A stretch of 64,000 nucleotides of DNA from Methylomagnum ishizawai (lineage in GTDB: Bacteria > Pseudomonadota > Gammaproteobacteria > Methylococcales > Methylococcaceae), in the NCBI RefSeq assembly GCF_019670005.1, contig NZ_AP019783.1, forward strand, positions 2,258,150-2,322,149. The letters run 5' to 3'. A program made the translations under genes and the position numbers. Numbering within the stretch: position 1 is the stretch's first letter; every line of letters begins with the position of its first letter. The notes beneath the pieces are model-generated. The model saw only the letters and a program-made list of their open reading frames with translations. It was not told the DNA's origin and did no database searches. Shown here in pieces: positions 43,571 to 51,984 of the stretch.

Positions 43571-44810
43571 AGCGCAGCGCTTCCGCCGGTTGGATGCGCG
43601 AGGCTTGCCGGGCCGGATAGAGCGTCGCCAGCACCGACAGCAGGAAGGCGATGCCGGTGATGACGGCCACATCCGACCACAGCAGCTTGGAAGGCAGTTC
43701 GGTGATGTAGTACACATCGCCCGACAGGAATTGCACCCCGAGCAGCCGCTCGATGGCGGGCACCACGGTATCGATATTCAAGGCCAGCAATACCCCGCCG
43801 ACCGTGCCCAGCAGCGTCCCGAACAGGCCGATCAGGGAGCCCAGCACGATGAAGATGCCCATCACGCCGTCCGGGGTCATGCCCTGGGTGCGGAGGATGG
43901 CGATATCGGGGCGCTTGTCGGTGACCACCATCACCAGGGTGGACACGATGTTGAAGGCGGCCACGGCCACGATCAGCAGCAGGATGATGAACATCACCCG
44001 CTTTTCGGTCTGCACCGCCTTGAAGAAATTGCCGTGTTCCAGGGTCCAGTCGGCGAGGGTGTAGTGATCGCCCAGTTTGGGGCCGAGTTCGTGCGCCACC
44101 TGCTGGGCGTGGAACACATCGTCCAGTTTGAGCCGGAGCCCCGATACCGCGCCTTCCATATGATGGAGTTGGGCGGCGTCGTCCAGATGGATCAGGGCGA
44201 GGTTGCGGTCGAATTCGTACATGCCGACCTGGAACACGCCGACCACGGTGAAGCGCTTGATCTTCGGCAGGATGCCGCCCGCCGCGCCCTGGGCTTCCGG
44301 GGTGATGACGGTGATTGGATCGCCGATCACCACGCCCAGGTAGCTGGCGAGTTCCACCCCCAGCACGATGCCGAAACCGCCCGGCTTGAGCCCCTCCAAG
44401 CGGCCTTGGATCAAACGCTGGGCCACCGCCGAAACTTCGGGCTCCATTCCGGGCAGGACGCCGCGGATCAAGCTGCCGCTGACCCGGCGGTCGGCGCTGA
44501 GCATGGCCTGGGTTTCGATATAGGGGGCCCAGCCCAGGATGCGCGGCTCTTGGCGCAAGAGGGGCTCCAGGTTTTGCCAATCGCGCAGTTTCCCGCCCGG
44601 CCCGCTGATCGAGGCGTGGGAAGCCATCCCCAGGATGCGCTCGCGCAATTCCTCCTCGAAGCCGTTCATCACCGACAGCACGGTGATGAGGGCGGTCACG
44701 CCCAGGGCGAGGCCCAGCACCGAGGTCAGGGCGATGAAGGAAATGAAGCGCGTGCGCCGCTTGGCCCGGGTATAGCGCAGGCCGATGAAGAAGATCAGGG
44801 GTTTGAACAT
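43563..44810 (-). CDS. lolC: Lipoprotein-releasing permease, LolC/LolE type (copy 1)
   Basis: A 415-residue paralogue of the next gene; both begin MFKPL..-IGLRYTRA and end with A-E-x-L-R-Y-E. The periplasmic core contains HASISGPGGKLRDWQNLEPLLR and the MacB-type FtsX domain follows ([23 protein letters not shown]). Together the two copies form the heterodimeric permease with LolD. In E. coli lolD lies between the two permeases; here the permeases are adjacent and lolD comes last. Confidence 0.88.
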   Translation of the reverse strand: MFKPLIFFIGLRYTRAKRRTRFISFIALTSVLGLALGVTALITVLSVMNGFEEELRERILGMASHASISGPGGKLRDWQNLEPLLRQEPRILGWAPYIETQAMLSADRRVSGSLIRGVLPGMEPEVSAVAQRLIQGRLEGLKPGGFGIVLGVELASYLGVVIGDPITVITPEAQGAAGGILPKIKRFTVVGVFQVGMYEFDRNLALIHLDDAAQLHHMEGAVSGLRLKLDDVFHAQQVAHELGPKLGDHYTLADWTLEHGNFFKAVQTEKRVMFIILLLIVAVAAFNIVSTLVMVVTDKRPDIAILRTQGMTPDGVMGIFIVLGSLIGLFGTLLGTVGGVLLALNIDTVVPAIERLLGVQFLSGDVYYITELPSKLLWSDVAVITGIAFLLSVLATLYPARQASRIQPAEALRYE

Positions 44811-44844
44811 GGGGTGTGGCTGTGGCCAGTGCCCTGGCGGAGGT

Positions 44845-45279
44845 TCAGCGGGGCACGGCTTCTTTTTGCTGGCAATCGGCGCAGACGCCGTACAGGCACA
44901 GCGAGTGTTCGGTCAGTTTGAAGCCCTTGTGCTGGGCGATTTCCTGTTGCCGCTGTTCGATCAGGTGGTCGTGGAATTCCTGCACATAGCCGCATTTGAC
45001 GCAAACCATATGGTCGTGGTGGTCGCCGCGGTTGAGCTCGAACACCGAATTGCCACCCTCGAAGTGGTGGCGCTTCACCAGCCCCGCCGCTTCGAACTGG
45101 GTCAACACCCGGTAGACCGTCGCCAGGCCGATTTCCTCGCCCTCGCTGATGAGGGATTTGTATACGTCCTCCGCAGTGAGGTGCCGGCCGGAAAAACCCT
45201 GGTTTTCCAGCATTTCGAGGATTTTGATGCGGGGGAGCGTGACCTTGAGTCCCGCGTTCCTGATGTCTTGGGTTTCCAC
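44845..45279 (-). CDS. fur: Ferric uptake regulator Fur
   Basis: A 144-residue metal-responsive repressor. The winged helix (about 1-85, with TVYRVLTQFEAAGLVKRHHFEGG) is followed by a dimerisation domain with the metal-binding HHDHMVCVKCGYVQEFHD (about 88-105) and a second CxxC (VCADCQQKE) near the C-terminus. It is divergent from bamE, the usual neighbour. No certain Fur box was seen in the 72-base intergenic space. Confidence 0.96.
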   Translation of the reverse strand: METQDIRNAGLKVTLPRIKILEMLENQGFSGRHLTAEDVYKSLISEGEEIGLATVYRVLTQFEAAGLVKRHHFEGGNSVFELNRGDHHDHMVCVKCGYVQEFHDHLIEQRQQEIAQHKGFKLTEHSLCLYGVCADCQQKEAVPR

Positions 45280-45351
45280 AGTGGCGATTCCGTGTTTTAG
45301 CGGAAGCTATCGAGTATCATGGGGGCCGATTCGGACTCCGGCAATCATAAC

Positions 45352-45795
45352 ATGCCCAAACGCCTCCCCGTAATAACCTACCTAAGCACTCTGTTTTTGA
45401 CCGGATGCTCGTTCAATTGGTTGCCCGGCATCTACCGGCTGGACATACACCAAGGCAACGTGGTTTCCCAGGAAATGGTCGATCAACTGCGCCCCGGCAT
45501 GACCAAGCGGCAAGTGGCCTTCATCATGGGCGCTCCCCTGTTGACCGATCCCTTCCACGACGAGCGCTGGGATTACCTCTATTCCAACCAACCCGGCAAC
45601 GAACCCAGGGTGCAAAAGCATATCAGCCTGGCGTTCGACAAGGACGAGGAACTGAAGGGTTTGGCGGGCGATTTCCGGCCCGGAAACCTGCCTTCCATCG
45701 AGATGAGCAAGGACACCACGGTCAACATCCCCCGCATCGAGCGCGAAAAGACCCTGTGGCAGAAGATCAAGGGCGTGTTCGGCAGCGAGGATTGA
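45352..45795 (+). CDS. bamE: Outer-membrane assembly lipoprotein BamE
   Basis: A 147-residue lipoprotein of the BAM complex. The signal peptide ends in the lipobox LFLTGC (Cys 19), and the SmpA/OmlA domain follows: [38 protein letters not shown] and HDERWDYLY. The extra C-terminal tail (about 118-147) is Lys/Ile-rich. ATG 45352 is the family start; an upstream in-frame GTG/ATG would remove the signal peptide. Confidence 0.94.
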   Translation: MPKRLPVITYLSTLFLTGCSFNWLPGIYRLDIHQGNVVSQEMVDQLRPGMTKRQVAFIMGAPLLTDPFHDERWDYLYSNQPGNEPRVQKHISLAFDKDEELKGLAGDFRPGNLPSIEMSKDTTVNIPRIEREKTLWQKIKGVFGSED

Positions 45796-45813
45796 GTGTC
45801 CCGAACCCGGAGC

Positions 45814-45829
45814 CCAAAGCTTGCTTTGG
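45814..45829. terminator. Short hairpin between convergent bamE and rnfH
   Basis: CCAAAGC (45814-45820) and GCTTTGG (45823-45829) make a perfect 7-bp stem with only two loop bases, 18 bases after the bamE stop, in the 50-bp convergent gap. A second half-copy (CCAAAGCG) follows at 45834. Weak terminator at best. Confidence 0.4.
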
Positions 45830-45845
45830 ATAACCAAAGCGAACT

Positions 45846-46115
45846 TTATTTCTTGACGGCCCGGCCCCGCCGCGCCTCCTTGGGATCGGCGGGCAGGGGC
45901 CGGTAGATTTCCACCCGGTCGCCGGGTTTCAAGGGCTGGTCCAGGGCGCAGGTCTTGCCGAAGATTCCGACCGCGTTCACCGCGAGATCGATTTCCGGGA
46001 ACCGCGCCAGCATCCCGGAGGCGCGGATGGCCTGTTCCGCCGTCGCGCCGTCCGGGAGTTCCAGATCGAGGATCAGCTGGATGTCGGGCTTGGCGTAGGC
46101 GACTTCGATCTTCAT
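45846..46115 (-). CDS. rnfH: RnfH/UPF0125 family protein (RatB-like)
   Basis: An 89-residue ubiquitin-fold protein: MKIEVAYAKPDIQLILDLELPDGATAEQAIRASG and KPGDRVEIYRPLPADPKEARR are conserved family stretches. It is usually found in the smpB-ratA-rnfH-bamE neighbourhood, which is present here except that ratA is missing and a transporter gene occupies the gap. Molecular function unknown. The longer frame upstream is the transporter gene in another phase. Confidence 0.9.
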   Translation of the reverse strand: MKIEVAYAKPDIQLILDLELPDGATAEQAIRASGMLARFPEIDLAVNAVGIFGKTCALDQPLKPGDRVEIYRPLPADPKEARRGRAVKK

Positions 46116-46138
46116 CGCGGGGCCGCCGGGATCGCCGC

Positions 46139-47485
46139 CTACAGCACGCCGATGGCGTGGAGGAACACCAGGGCCACCGCGCCGGGGGCCACATACCGCG
46201 CCAGCGCCCGCCACCAGGCGTAGGCCACGCCTATCCCCAACTCGGCTTCGCTGACTTCCCGTTTGATCACCCAACTGGCGAACACCGCCACCAGAATCCC
46301 GCCGATGGGCAGCATCACGTCGGCGGTCAGGAAATCGACCCACTCGAAGAAATTCCTATCGGTGCCGCTCTCCCCGCCGCTGAACGAGAACACCGTCCCC
46401 AGCCCTAGCAGCCAACAGACCGCGCCGCTCCACCAGGACGCCGCCGTCCGGTTCAATCCCAGGTTTTCCGAAAGATAGGCCACGGCGGGTTCGATCAAGG
46501 CGATGGCCGAGGTGATGGCGGCGAAGAACACCAGCAGGAAGAACACCAGTCCGAACCAGGAGCCGCCCGGCATTTGGCCGAAGGCGATGGGGAGGGTTTC
46601 GAAGATCAGGCCCGGACCCATGCCGGGTTCCAGATGGTTGGCGAACACGATGGGGAAGATGGCGATGCCGGCCATCAGCGCCACGGCGGTATCGGCGGTG
46701 GCGACGATGATCGAGGCGCGGGCGATGGACACATGGCCCGGCAGGTAGGAGCCATAGACCATGATCGAACCCATTCCCAGCCCCAGCGAGAAGAAGGCTT
46801 GGCCCATGGCGACCAGTATGCTTTCCCCGCTCAGCTTGCTGAAATCCGGCTCGAACAGGAAGGCCAGGCCTTGCCCGAAACCGCCCGTGGTCATGGCGTA
46901 AATATCGAGCAGGACCAGCATCGCCAACAAGCCCGGCATCATGATGCGGGTGGCGCGTTCCAAACCCTCGTTGATGCCCCGGCTGACGATGAGCAGGGTG
47001 CCGGCCATGAAGGCGGTATGCCAGATCGCCTGGATGTCGGGCGCGGCCTTGAGGTCCAGGAACGCGGCCTGCACGGTCTGGGCGTCGGCGTTGTTCAGGA
47101 AGCCGCCGCCGACCTTGAGGATATAGGCCATGGACCAGCCCGCGATCACCGAGTAATACGACAGGATCAGGAATCCGGCCACCACGCCCAGCCAGCCCGC
47201 GTAATGCCAATGGCGGCTGGCCTTCGCTTCCTCGGCCAGGGTCAGCATGGTGTTGATGGGGCTTTGCCGTCCGCGCCGCCCTATCATGGTTTCGGCGATC
47301 ATGAGCGGGATGCCGATGGCGACCACGCACAGCAGGTAGACGATGACGAACGCCCCGCCGCCGTTGTCGCCCGCCAGATAGGGGAATTTCCAGATATTGC
47401 CGAGGCCGATGGCCGAGCCGCTGGCCGCCAGGATGAAGGCCATGCGCGAGGACCATTGGCCGTGCAGAAAACGTTGTTCCGTCAT
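46139..47485 (-). CDS. Sodium-dependent transporter (SNF/NSS family)
   Basis: A 448-residue, 11-12-segment neurotransmitter:sodium-symporter-type protein. The first helix WSSRMAFILAASGSAIGLGNIWKFPYLAG with the sodium-site GNIWKFP is diagnostic, and helix 6 has GQAFFSLGLGMGSIMVYGSYL. Bacterial members carry amino acids such as tryptophan, tyrosine or leucine; specificity cannot be read here. ATG 47485 begins 13 residues before the first conserved helix. It stands between rnfH and smpB where ratA is often found. Confidence 0.9.
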   Translation of the reverse strand: MTEQRFLHGQWSSRMAFILAASGSAIGLGNIWKFPYLAGDNGGGAFVIVYLLCVVAIGIPLMIAETMIGRRGRQSPINTMLTLAEEAKASRHWHYAGWLGVVAGFLILSYYSVIAGWSMAYILKVGGGFLNNADAQTVQAAFLDLKAAPDIQAIWHTAFMAGTLLIVSRGINEGLERATRIMMPGLLAMLVLLDIYAMTTGGFGQGLAFLFEPDFSKLSGESILVAMGQAFFSLGLGMGSIMVYGSYLPGHVSIARASIIVATADTAVALMAGIAIFPIVFANHLEPGMGPGLIFETLPIAFGQMPGGSWFGLVFFLLVFFAAITSAIALIEPAVAYLSENLGLNRTAASWWSGAVCWLLGLGTVFSFSGGESGTDRNFFEWVDFLTADVMLPIGGILVAVFASWVIKREVSEAELGIGVAYAWWRALARYVAPGAVALVFLHAIGVL

Positions 47486-47591
47486 GAGTTCCCCATAAGT
47501 ATTCGTTGCTGTGGAAAAGCGCGGGGGCATCCCGTCGCAATGCGGTAAAATATCAAGATTTTCCAACCGCGTCAGGCATCCGAAATCCTCC

Positions 47592-48071
47592 ATGGCCGCA
47601 AAAAAGAACAAGGATTCGTCCGGGAACTCCACCATCGCCCATAACCGGCAAGCCACCCATGAATATTTCATCGAAGAGCGCTACGAGGCCGGCCTGGCTT
47701 TGCAGGGCTGGGAAGTGAAGAGCCTCCGGGCGGGCCGCGCCCAACTCAAGGAGAGCTATGTGGTGTTGAAAAGCGGCGAGGCTTGGCTCCTGGGCTCGCA
47801 TGTGTCGCCGCTGAATTCGGCGTCCACCCACGTCAATCCCGATCCCACCCGCACCCGGAAACTCTTGCTGCACCGGGCCGAACTCAGCAAACTCATCGGC
47901 CATGTCGAACGCAAGGGTTATACTTTGATACCCTTGGCGATGTACTGGAAAAAGGGCCGGGCCAAGCTGGAAATCGGCCTCGCCAAGGGTAAGAAATTGC
48001 ACGACAAGCGGGCCACCGAGAAAGAGCGCGATTGGCAGCGCGAAAAGCAGCGGGTCATGAAGAACGGCTGA
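47592..48071 (+). CDS. smpB: SsrA-binding protein SmpB
   Basis: A 159-residue partner of tmRNA in rescuing stalled ribosomes. The OB-fold signatures [42 protein letters not shown] and HHxxR-type tail [19 protein letters not shown] are present. ATG 47592 gives the standard length. The tmRNA gene itself was not found in the window. Confidence 0.96.
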   Translation: MAAKKNKDSSGNSTIAHNRQATHEYFIEERYEAGLALQGWEVKSLRAGRAQLKESYVVLKSGEAWLLGSHVSPLNSASTHVNPDPTRTRKLLLHRAELSKLIGHVERKGYTLIPLAMYWKKGRAKLEIGLAKGKKLHDKRATEKERDWQREKQRVMKNG

Positions 48072-48137
48072 GGCGGGGCCGTATCGGTCATTTCGTATGA
48101 AGTTTTCCCCGCGGCCTTGGGCTGGCGGGGAAGGCGA

Positions 48138-48202
48138 GCTGGCTTTGGGCAAAATCAAGCCGACTTCCGCCGGGAGTCGGCTTGATTTTGGCAAAAGCCA
48201 GC
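48138..48202. terminator. 65-bp palindrome after smpB with a 15-bp perfect core
   Basis: AAAATCAAGCCGACT (48151-48165) and AGTCGGCTTGATTTT (48175-48189) form a perfect 15-bp stem with a 9-base loop; outside it GCTGGCTTT (48138-48146) pairs with AAAGCCAGC (48194-48202). The stem has a T-rich 3' end, so it can act as an intrinsic terminator for smpB about 67 bases upstream. The remaining bases of 48072-48368 hold no gene. Confidence 0.7.
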
Positions 48203-48368
48203 GGGCTTCGTGCCAGGGTATCCGTCCTGGGGCGAAGCGGCTTCGCTCCGTGGCGCGGTGGGTGCGCCCCGCGTTCCGGCAGGCTTGGGATCGGCCTTGT
48301 CAAAGCTCAAACCTCCGGCCCCGTCCGCGCCGGAGGATTCTTCAACCTTCCTTGGATTTTTCCGAACG

Positions 48369-49484
48369 ATGCCTCAGGTTGCCGTTTTGCGCCGTTTGAT
48401 CCCCGGTCTGTTCTGGGCCGTCCTGTCCCTGCCCACCGCCGCCCTGGCCGGACCCTATGCCGCCCTGGTGGCGGATGTCGATACCGAACAAGTGCTTTAC
48501 GAACACAATGCCGACGAATTGCGCCATCCCGCCTCCCTGACCAAGATGATGACGCTGTACTTGGTGTTCGAGGCTTTGTCGCAGGGGCGCTTGTTCTCGG
48601 ACACTTTGTTCCGCGCCTCCCGTTTCGCCGTGCTGCGGCCGCCTTCCCGGTTGGGGCTGAGGGTGGGCGATACCTTGAGCGTGGAGGAGGGCATCCTGGG
48701 ACTCGTCACCCGCTCGGCCAACGACGCCGCCAGCACCATCGCCGAGGGCATGGCCGGGTCGGAAACGGCGTTCGCGGCGGCGATGACCGACAAGGCCCGC
48801 CAACTCGGCATGAGCCGCACCGTCTACCGCAACGCCTCGGGCCTGCCCGATCCCAACCAAGTCACCACGGCCTGGGATATGTTCCGGCTGGGCAAGGCGC
48901 TCAACAAACGATTCCCGCAGTACTACACCTATTTCTCGACCCCGGTGTTCTATTACCAGGGCCATAGCTTCCAGAACCACAACCATCTGATGGAAACCTA
49001 CGCCGGGATGGATGGCATCAAAACCGGCTTCATCAACGCTTCCGGGTTCAATCTGGTGGCTTCCGCCCAGCGCAACGGCCATCGCTTGATCGGCGTGGTG
49101 TTCGGCGGTCCCAGCGCCAAGCGCCGCGACGCCTTGATGCGGGAATTGCTGGACGATGGTTTCGCCCAGTTGGAAGGCGCGGACCCCCGCTTGCATGTGG
49201 TGGAATTCGACCGGCCTTCGGCCCCGGCGCTGATGGCCGCCGAAACCGCCACGCCGGTCCCGCGCGCCCACACCGCCCACCATCCGGCGCACCATGCCAC
49301 GGCGGCAGCGCACACCGCGCACCATCCAGCCCAGCCGCTGCGCTTGGCCGATGCCTCGACCGCCACCCATCGCACGGCCAGCAAGGCCGAAGCCCCGGCG
49401 GCGAAGAAAACCCACGCCTCCGCAAGCAAGGCCAAGGCCGAACCCGCGCCCGCCTGCCATAAATCCAAGTGCGCCCACCATTGA
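48369..49484 (+). CDS. D-alanyl-D-alanine carboxypeptidase, peptidase S11 family
   Basis: A 371-residue exported serine peptidase trimming peptidoglycan pentapeptides. Signal peptide about 1-28 (GLFWAVLSLPTAALAG). Catalytic motifs are SLTKMM (S-x-x-K), SAND (S-x-N) and KTGFINAS (K-T-G). Instead of the amphipathic PBP5 membrane anchor, the last ~110 residues are Ala/His-rich (AHTAHHPAHHATAAAHTAHH) and end CHKSKCAHH, a histidine/cysteine tail that may bind metal. Downstream of it only 34 bases separate the permease gene. Confidence 0.88.
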   Translation: MPQVAVLRRLIPGLFWAVLSLPTAALAGPYAALVADVDTEQVLYEHNADELRHPASLTKMMTLYLVFEALSQGRLFSDTLFRASRFAVLRPPSRLGLRVGDTLSVEEGILGLVTRSANDAASTIAEGMAGSETAFAAAMTDKARQLGMSRTVYRNASGLPDPNQVTTAWDMFRLGKALNKRFPQYYTYFSTPVFYYQGHSFQNHNHLMETYAGMDGIKTGFINASGFNLVASAQRNGHRLIGVVFGGPSAKRRDALMRELLDDGFAQLEGADPRLHVVEFDRPSAPALMAAETATPVPRAHTAHHPAHHATAAAHTAHHPAQPLRLADASTATHRTASKAEAPAAKKTHASASKAKAEPAPACHKSKCAHH

Positions 49485-49518
49485 CGTGCCGCCCTGAATC
49501 CCGCCCTTGGGGCTTCCC

Positions 49519-50565
49519 ATGAATCGGTGGCTGGTCCTGGCCCTGGCCGGCGGATTGGGCGGTTTGCTCTATCTGCTGGCCCCGATGCTGACGCCCTTCG
49601 TGGCCGGGGCCTTGGTGGCCTATCTGGCCGATCCCTGGGTGGACCGGCTGGAGCGGACGGGCTTGCGGCGCTTGCCCGCCGTCATCCTGGTGTTCGCTGG
49701 CATCGTCTTGTTGTTCGTGGCGCTGTTGCTGCTGTTGTTGCCGGTATTGGCCGAGCAGATCGGCGGCTTCATCGACGACTTGCCGGCTTTTTTCCGCTGG
49801 CTGCAAAAGCACTTCGGGGTGAAGGTGCGGCTGGGCAACCTCGAACAGATCGCCGCCACCCTCAGCGCCTATTGGCAGAAGATCGGCGGCGATGCCGCGG
49901 CGGTGCTGGAATCCTTGACCCATTCCGGCGCGGTGATCGTGTCCTGGGTCTTGAACCTCGCCTTGATCCCGGTGGTGGTGTTCTATTTGTTGCGCGACTG
50001 GAATGTGATGCTCGGCCATGTCCGTGGCCTGTTGCCCCGGCGCTGGGTACCGGGCGTCGCCCGCTTGGTCGGCGAGGTCGACGGGGTTTTGAGCGCCGTG
50101 TTCCGCGGCCAGTTCATGGTGATGGTCGCCCTGGGGGCCATCTACAGCCTCGGCCTGTGGCTGATCGGTTTGAAACAAGGCTTGCTGATCGGCTTGATCG
50201 CGGGGCTGGTCAGCTTCATCCCCTATGCCGGGGCGGTGGCCGGCGTGACGCTGGCCGCCATCGCCGCCTTGGCCCAGTCCGGTGAATTTTCGTCGGTGGT
50301 TTCGGTGTTGGTCGTGTTCGGCATCGGCCATCTCTTGGAAGGCATGTGGCTCACGCCCTGGCTGATCGGCAACCAGATCGGCCTGCATCCGGTGGCGGTG
50401 ATCTTCGCCGTGCTGGCGGGCGGGCAGTTGTTCGGATTCCTGGGGGTGCTGCTGGCCTTGCCCTTGGCGGCGGTGGTCATGGTGCTGTTGCGGCATATCC
50501 ACGGCCTCTACAAGGACAGCGACTGGTACGGGACCGGGTCCACCCCGCCGCCGGATGGGGAATGA
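49519..50565 (+). CDS. AI-2E/PerM family transporter
   Basis: A 348-residue membrane protein with about eight hydrophobic segments, a soluble loop in the first half (about 85-150) and the family stretch LIAGLVSFIPYAGAVAGVTLAAIAAL plus the ending HLLEGMWLTPWLIGNQIGLHPVAVIFAVLAGGQLFG. Members act as exporters of AI-2, sodium or other small molecules. ATG 49519 is chosen over a TTG four codons upstream. Confidence 0.88.
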   Translation: MNRWLVLALAGGLGGLLYLLAPMLTPFVAGALVAYLADPWVDRLERTGLRRLPAVILVFAGIVLLFVALLLLLLPVLAEQIGGFIDDLPAFFRWLQKHFGVKVRLGNLEQIAATLSAYWQKIGGDAAAVLESLTHSGAVIVSWVLNLALIPVVVFYLLRDWNVMLGHVRGLLPRRWVPGVARLVGEVDGVLSAVFRGQFMVMVALGAIYSLGLWLIGLKQGLLIGLIAGLVSFIPYAGAVAGVTLAAIAALAQSGEFSSVVSVLVVFGIGHLLEGMWLTPWLIGNQIGLHPVAVIFAVLAGGQLFGFLGVLLALPLAAVVMVLLRHIHGLYKDSDWYGTGSTPPPDGE

Positions 50566-50613
50566 TCGGGCCGGGAACCCGGTGGAAGCGCCGGAGCCGC
50601 TCCCGCCGGGGGT

Positions 50614-51345
50614 TCAATCGCGGTGGGAACAGACCGTGCGCAAGCCTTCGAGGTCGAGGATATGCACGTCCTTATGCTGCACGGCGATCAAGCCCTCGTC
50701 CTGGAAGCCGCGCAGGGTCCGGCTCACGGTTTCCAGCGCCAGCCCCAGGAAATTGCCGATTTCCTGCCGGTTCAGGCTCAGGCGGAATTCGACCGCCGAG
50801 AAGCCCCGTTCCTTCAGCCGGTCCGAGAGGTTCAACAGGAAGGCGGCGACCCGTTCCTCGGCGGGCTGTTTGTTGAGGATGGCCTGTTCGGTCTCGCCGT
50901 CCAGCCGGGCGCTGGCGTGGCGGAACAATTCCCGCAGGAGGTTGGGCACCCGCTGGCACAGTTCGTCCAACTGGTCGGCGGGAAGTTCGCAATAGCTCAG
51001 GGTTTCCAGGGCGATGGCCGAGTATTTATGCCGGTCCCCGGCCAGGGCGTCGAAGCCCAGCAATTCCCCCGGCAGCCAGAACCCGGTGACATATTCGTTG
51101 CCCTGGCTGTCGTAGGTGGTGGTTTTGGCGGTGCCGCCCTTGATGGCGAGGATGCCCCGGAACTTATCGCCTTTATGGAAAAGGTGTTCGCCCCGTTGCA
51201 GGGTTTTCTTGCGGTTGACGATGCGGCTGATTTGTTCGATATCCTCCCGCGCTAGGCCGCGTGGTATGCAAAGGGAGGTCAGGCTGCAATTTTGGCAGGT
51301 GACCTGCAATTTGTTTTTGATGTCGTATAAAGGTGCTGCGCTCAC
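50614..51345 (-). CDS. fnr: Fnr/Anr oxygen-sensing transcription regulator
   Basis: A 243-residue Crp/Fnr protein. The four iron-sulfur cysteines are C17, C20, C26 and C119, exactly three less than C20, C23, C29 and C122 of E. coli FNR, showing a [4Fe-4S] oxygen sensor. The cyclic-nucleotide-fold domain spans about 30-150 and the HTH is FRLSLNRQEIGNFLGLALETVSRTLRGFQ (about 186-214, E-x-x-S-R). I prefer GTG 51345 because it reproduces that cysteine spacing and the usual length; a TTG at 51414 would add 23 residues. It is divergent from the truncated hemoglobin gene. Confidence 0.9.
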   Translation of the reverse strand: MSAAPLYDIKNKLQVTCQNCSLTSLCIPRGLAREDIEQISRIVNRKKTLQRGEHLFHKGDKFRGILAIKGGTAKTTTYDSQGNEYVTGFWLPGELLGFDALAGDRHKYSAIALETLSYCELPADQLDELCQRVPNLLRELFRHASARLDGETEQAILNKQPAEERVAAFLLNLSDRLKERGFSAVEFRLSLNRQEIGNFLGLALETVSRTLRGFQDEGLIAVQHKDVHILDLEGLRTVCSHRD

Positions 51346-51528
51346 GGTGTCTGGGCTGGTGTGTGGAGGTTGAAAGTCCGCCGTCTTTAAATCCCATGGC
51401 GGCGGTTGTCTCAAGCGCGACCATCATCCCCAAGCCCGGAACGGGCGTCAAGGTTGGGCGGTATGCGCCCATCCCGGATCAAGCCTGTTAGAATCTGGCG
51501 CTTTCTGACCCACCCCGGAAGACCCGCC

Positions 51529-51921
51529 ATGAATCCGCCTCCCGCCGTCACCCCCTATGTCCTGCTGGGCGGAGAAACCGCCGTCCGGGAATTGGTCGAG
51601 CGTTTCTACGGCCATATGGACCGCCTGCCCGAAGCCCAGGGCATCCGCGCCATGCACGCCCCCGACCTGACGGGGGCCAAGAACAAGCTGTTCAAATTCC
51701 TGTCGGGCTGGTTCGGCGGCCCGGATTTGTTCATGGAGGAATTCGGCCATCCCCGGCTCAGGATGCGCCATTTCCCCTTCGCCATCGGCCCGGCGGAACG
51801 CGACCAGTGGATGCTGTGCATGGTCCGGGCGCTGGACGATATGGCTATCGAAGCCAACTTGCGGGAAGCCCTGCTCGCGGCGTTCGCCCGCACCGCCGAC
51901 CATATGATCAACCGCGAATAG
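51529..51921 (+). CDS. Group II truncated hemoglobin
   Basis: A 130-residue globin. The pattern AVRELVERFYGHMD (helix B), KLFKFLSGWFGGPDLFMEEFGHPRLRMRHFPFAIG (E-F region with proximal H in RMRHFPF) and ERDQWMLCM with the group II tryptophan (G8) is present. Such globins bind O2 or NO and are linked to NO or microaerobic metabolism. It lies 183 bases from fnr, divergently, which suggests Fnr control, but I could not find an Fnr box (TTGAT-N4-ATCAA) between them. Confidence 0.93.
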   Translation: MNPPPAVTPYVLLGGETAVRELVERFYGHMDRLPEAQGIRAMHAPDLTGAKNKLFKFLSGWFGGPDLFMEEFGHPRLRMRHFPFAIGPAERDQWMLCMVRALDDMAIEANLREALLAAFARTADHMINRE

Positions 51922-51984
51922 ATACCCGCATTGGCCTGGGTATCTTCCGCGCCTTCCGTATTTCCAACTACCTACGCCAATATC

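Noticed and set aside
45280-45351. Fur box controlling fur or bamE
   Set aside because: No convincing 19-bp AT-rich palindrome of the Fur type in the gap.
48072-48368. tmRNA (ssrA) beside smpB
   Set aside because: No tRNA-like ends or tag-peptide reading frame are visible; the segment is explained by the long palindrome and GC-rich spacer.
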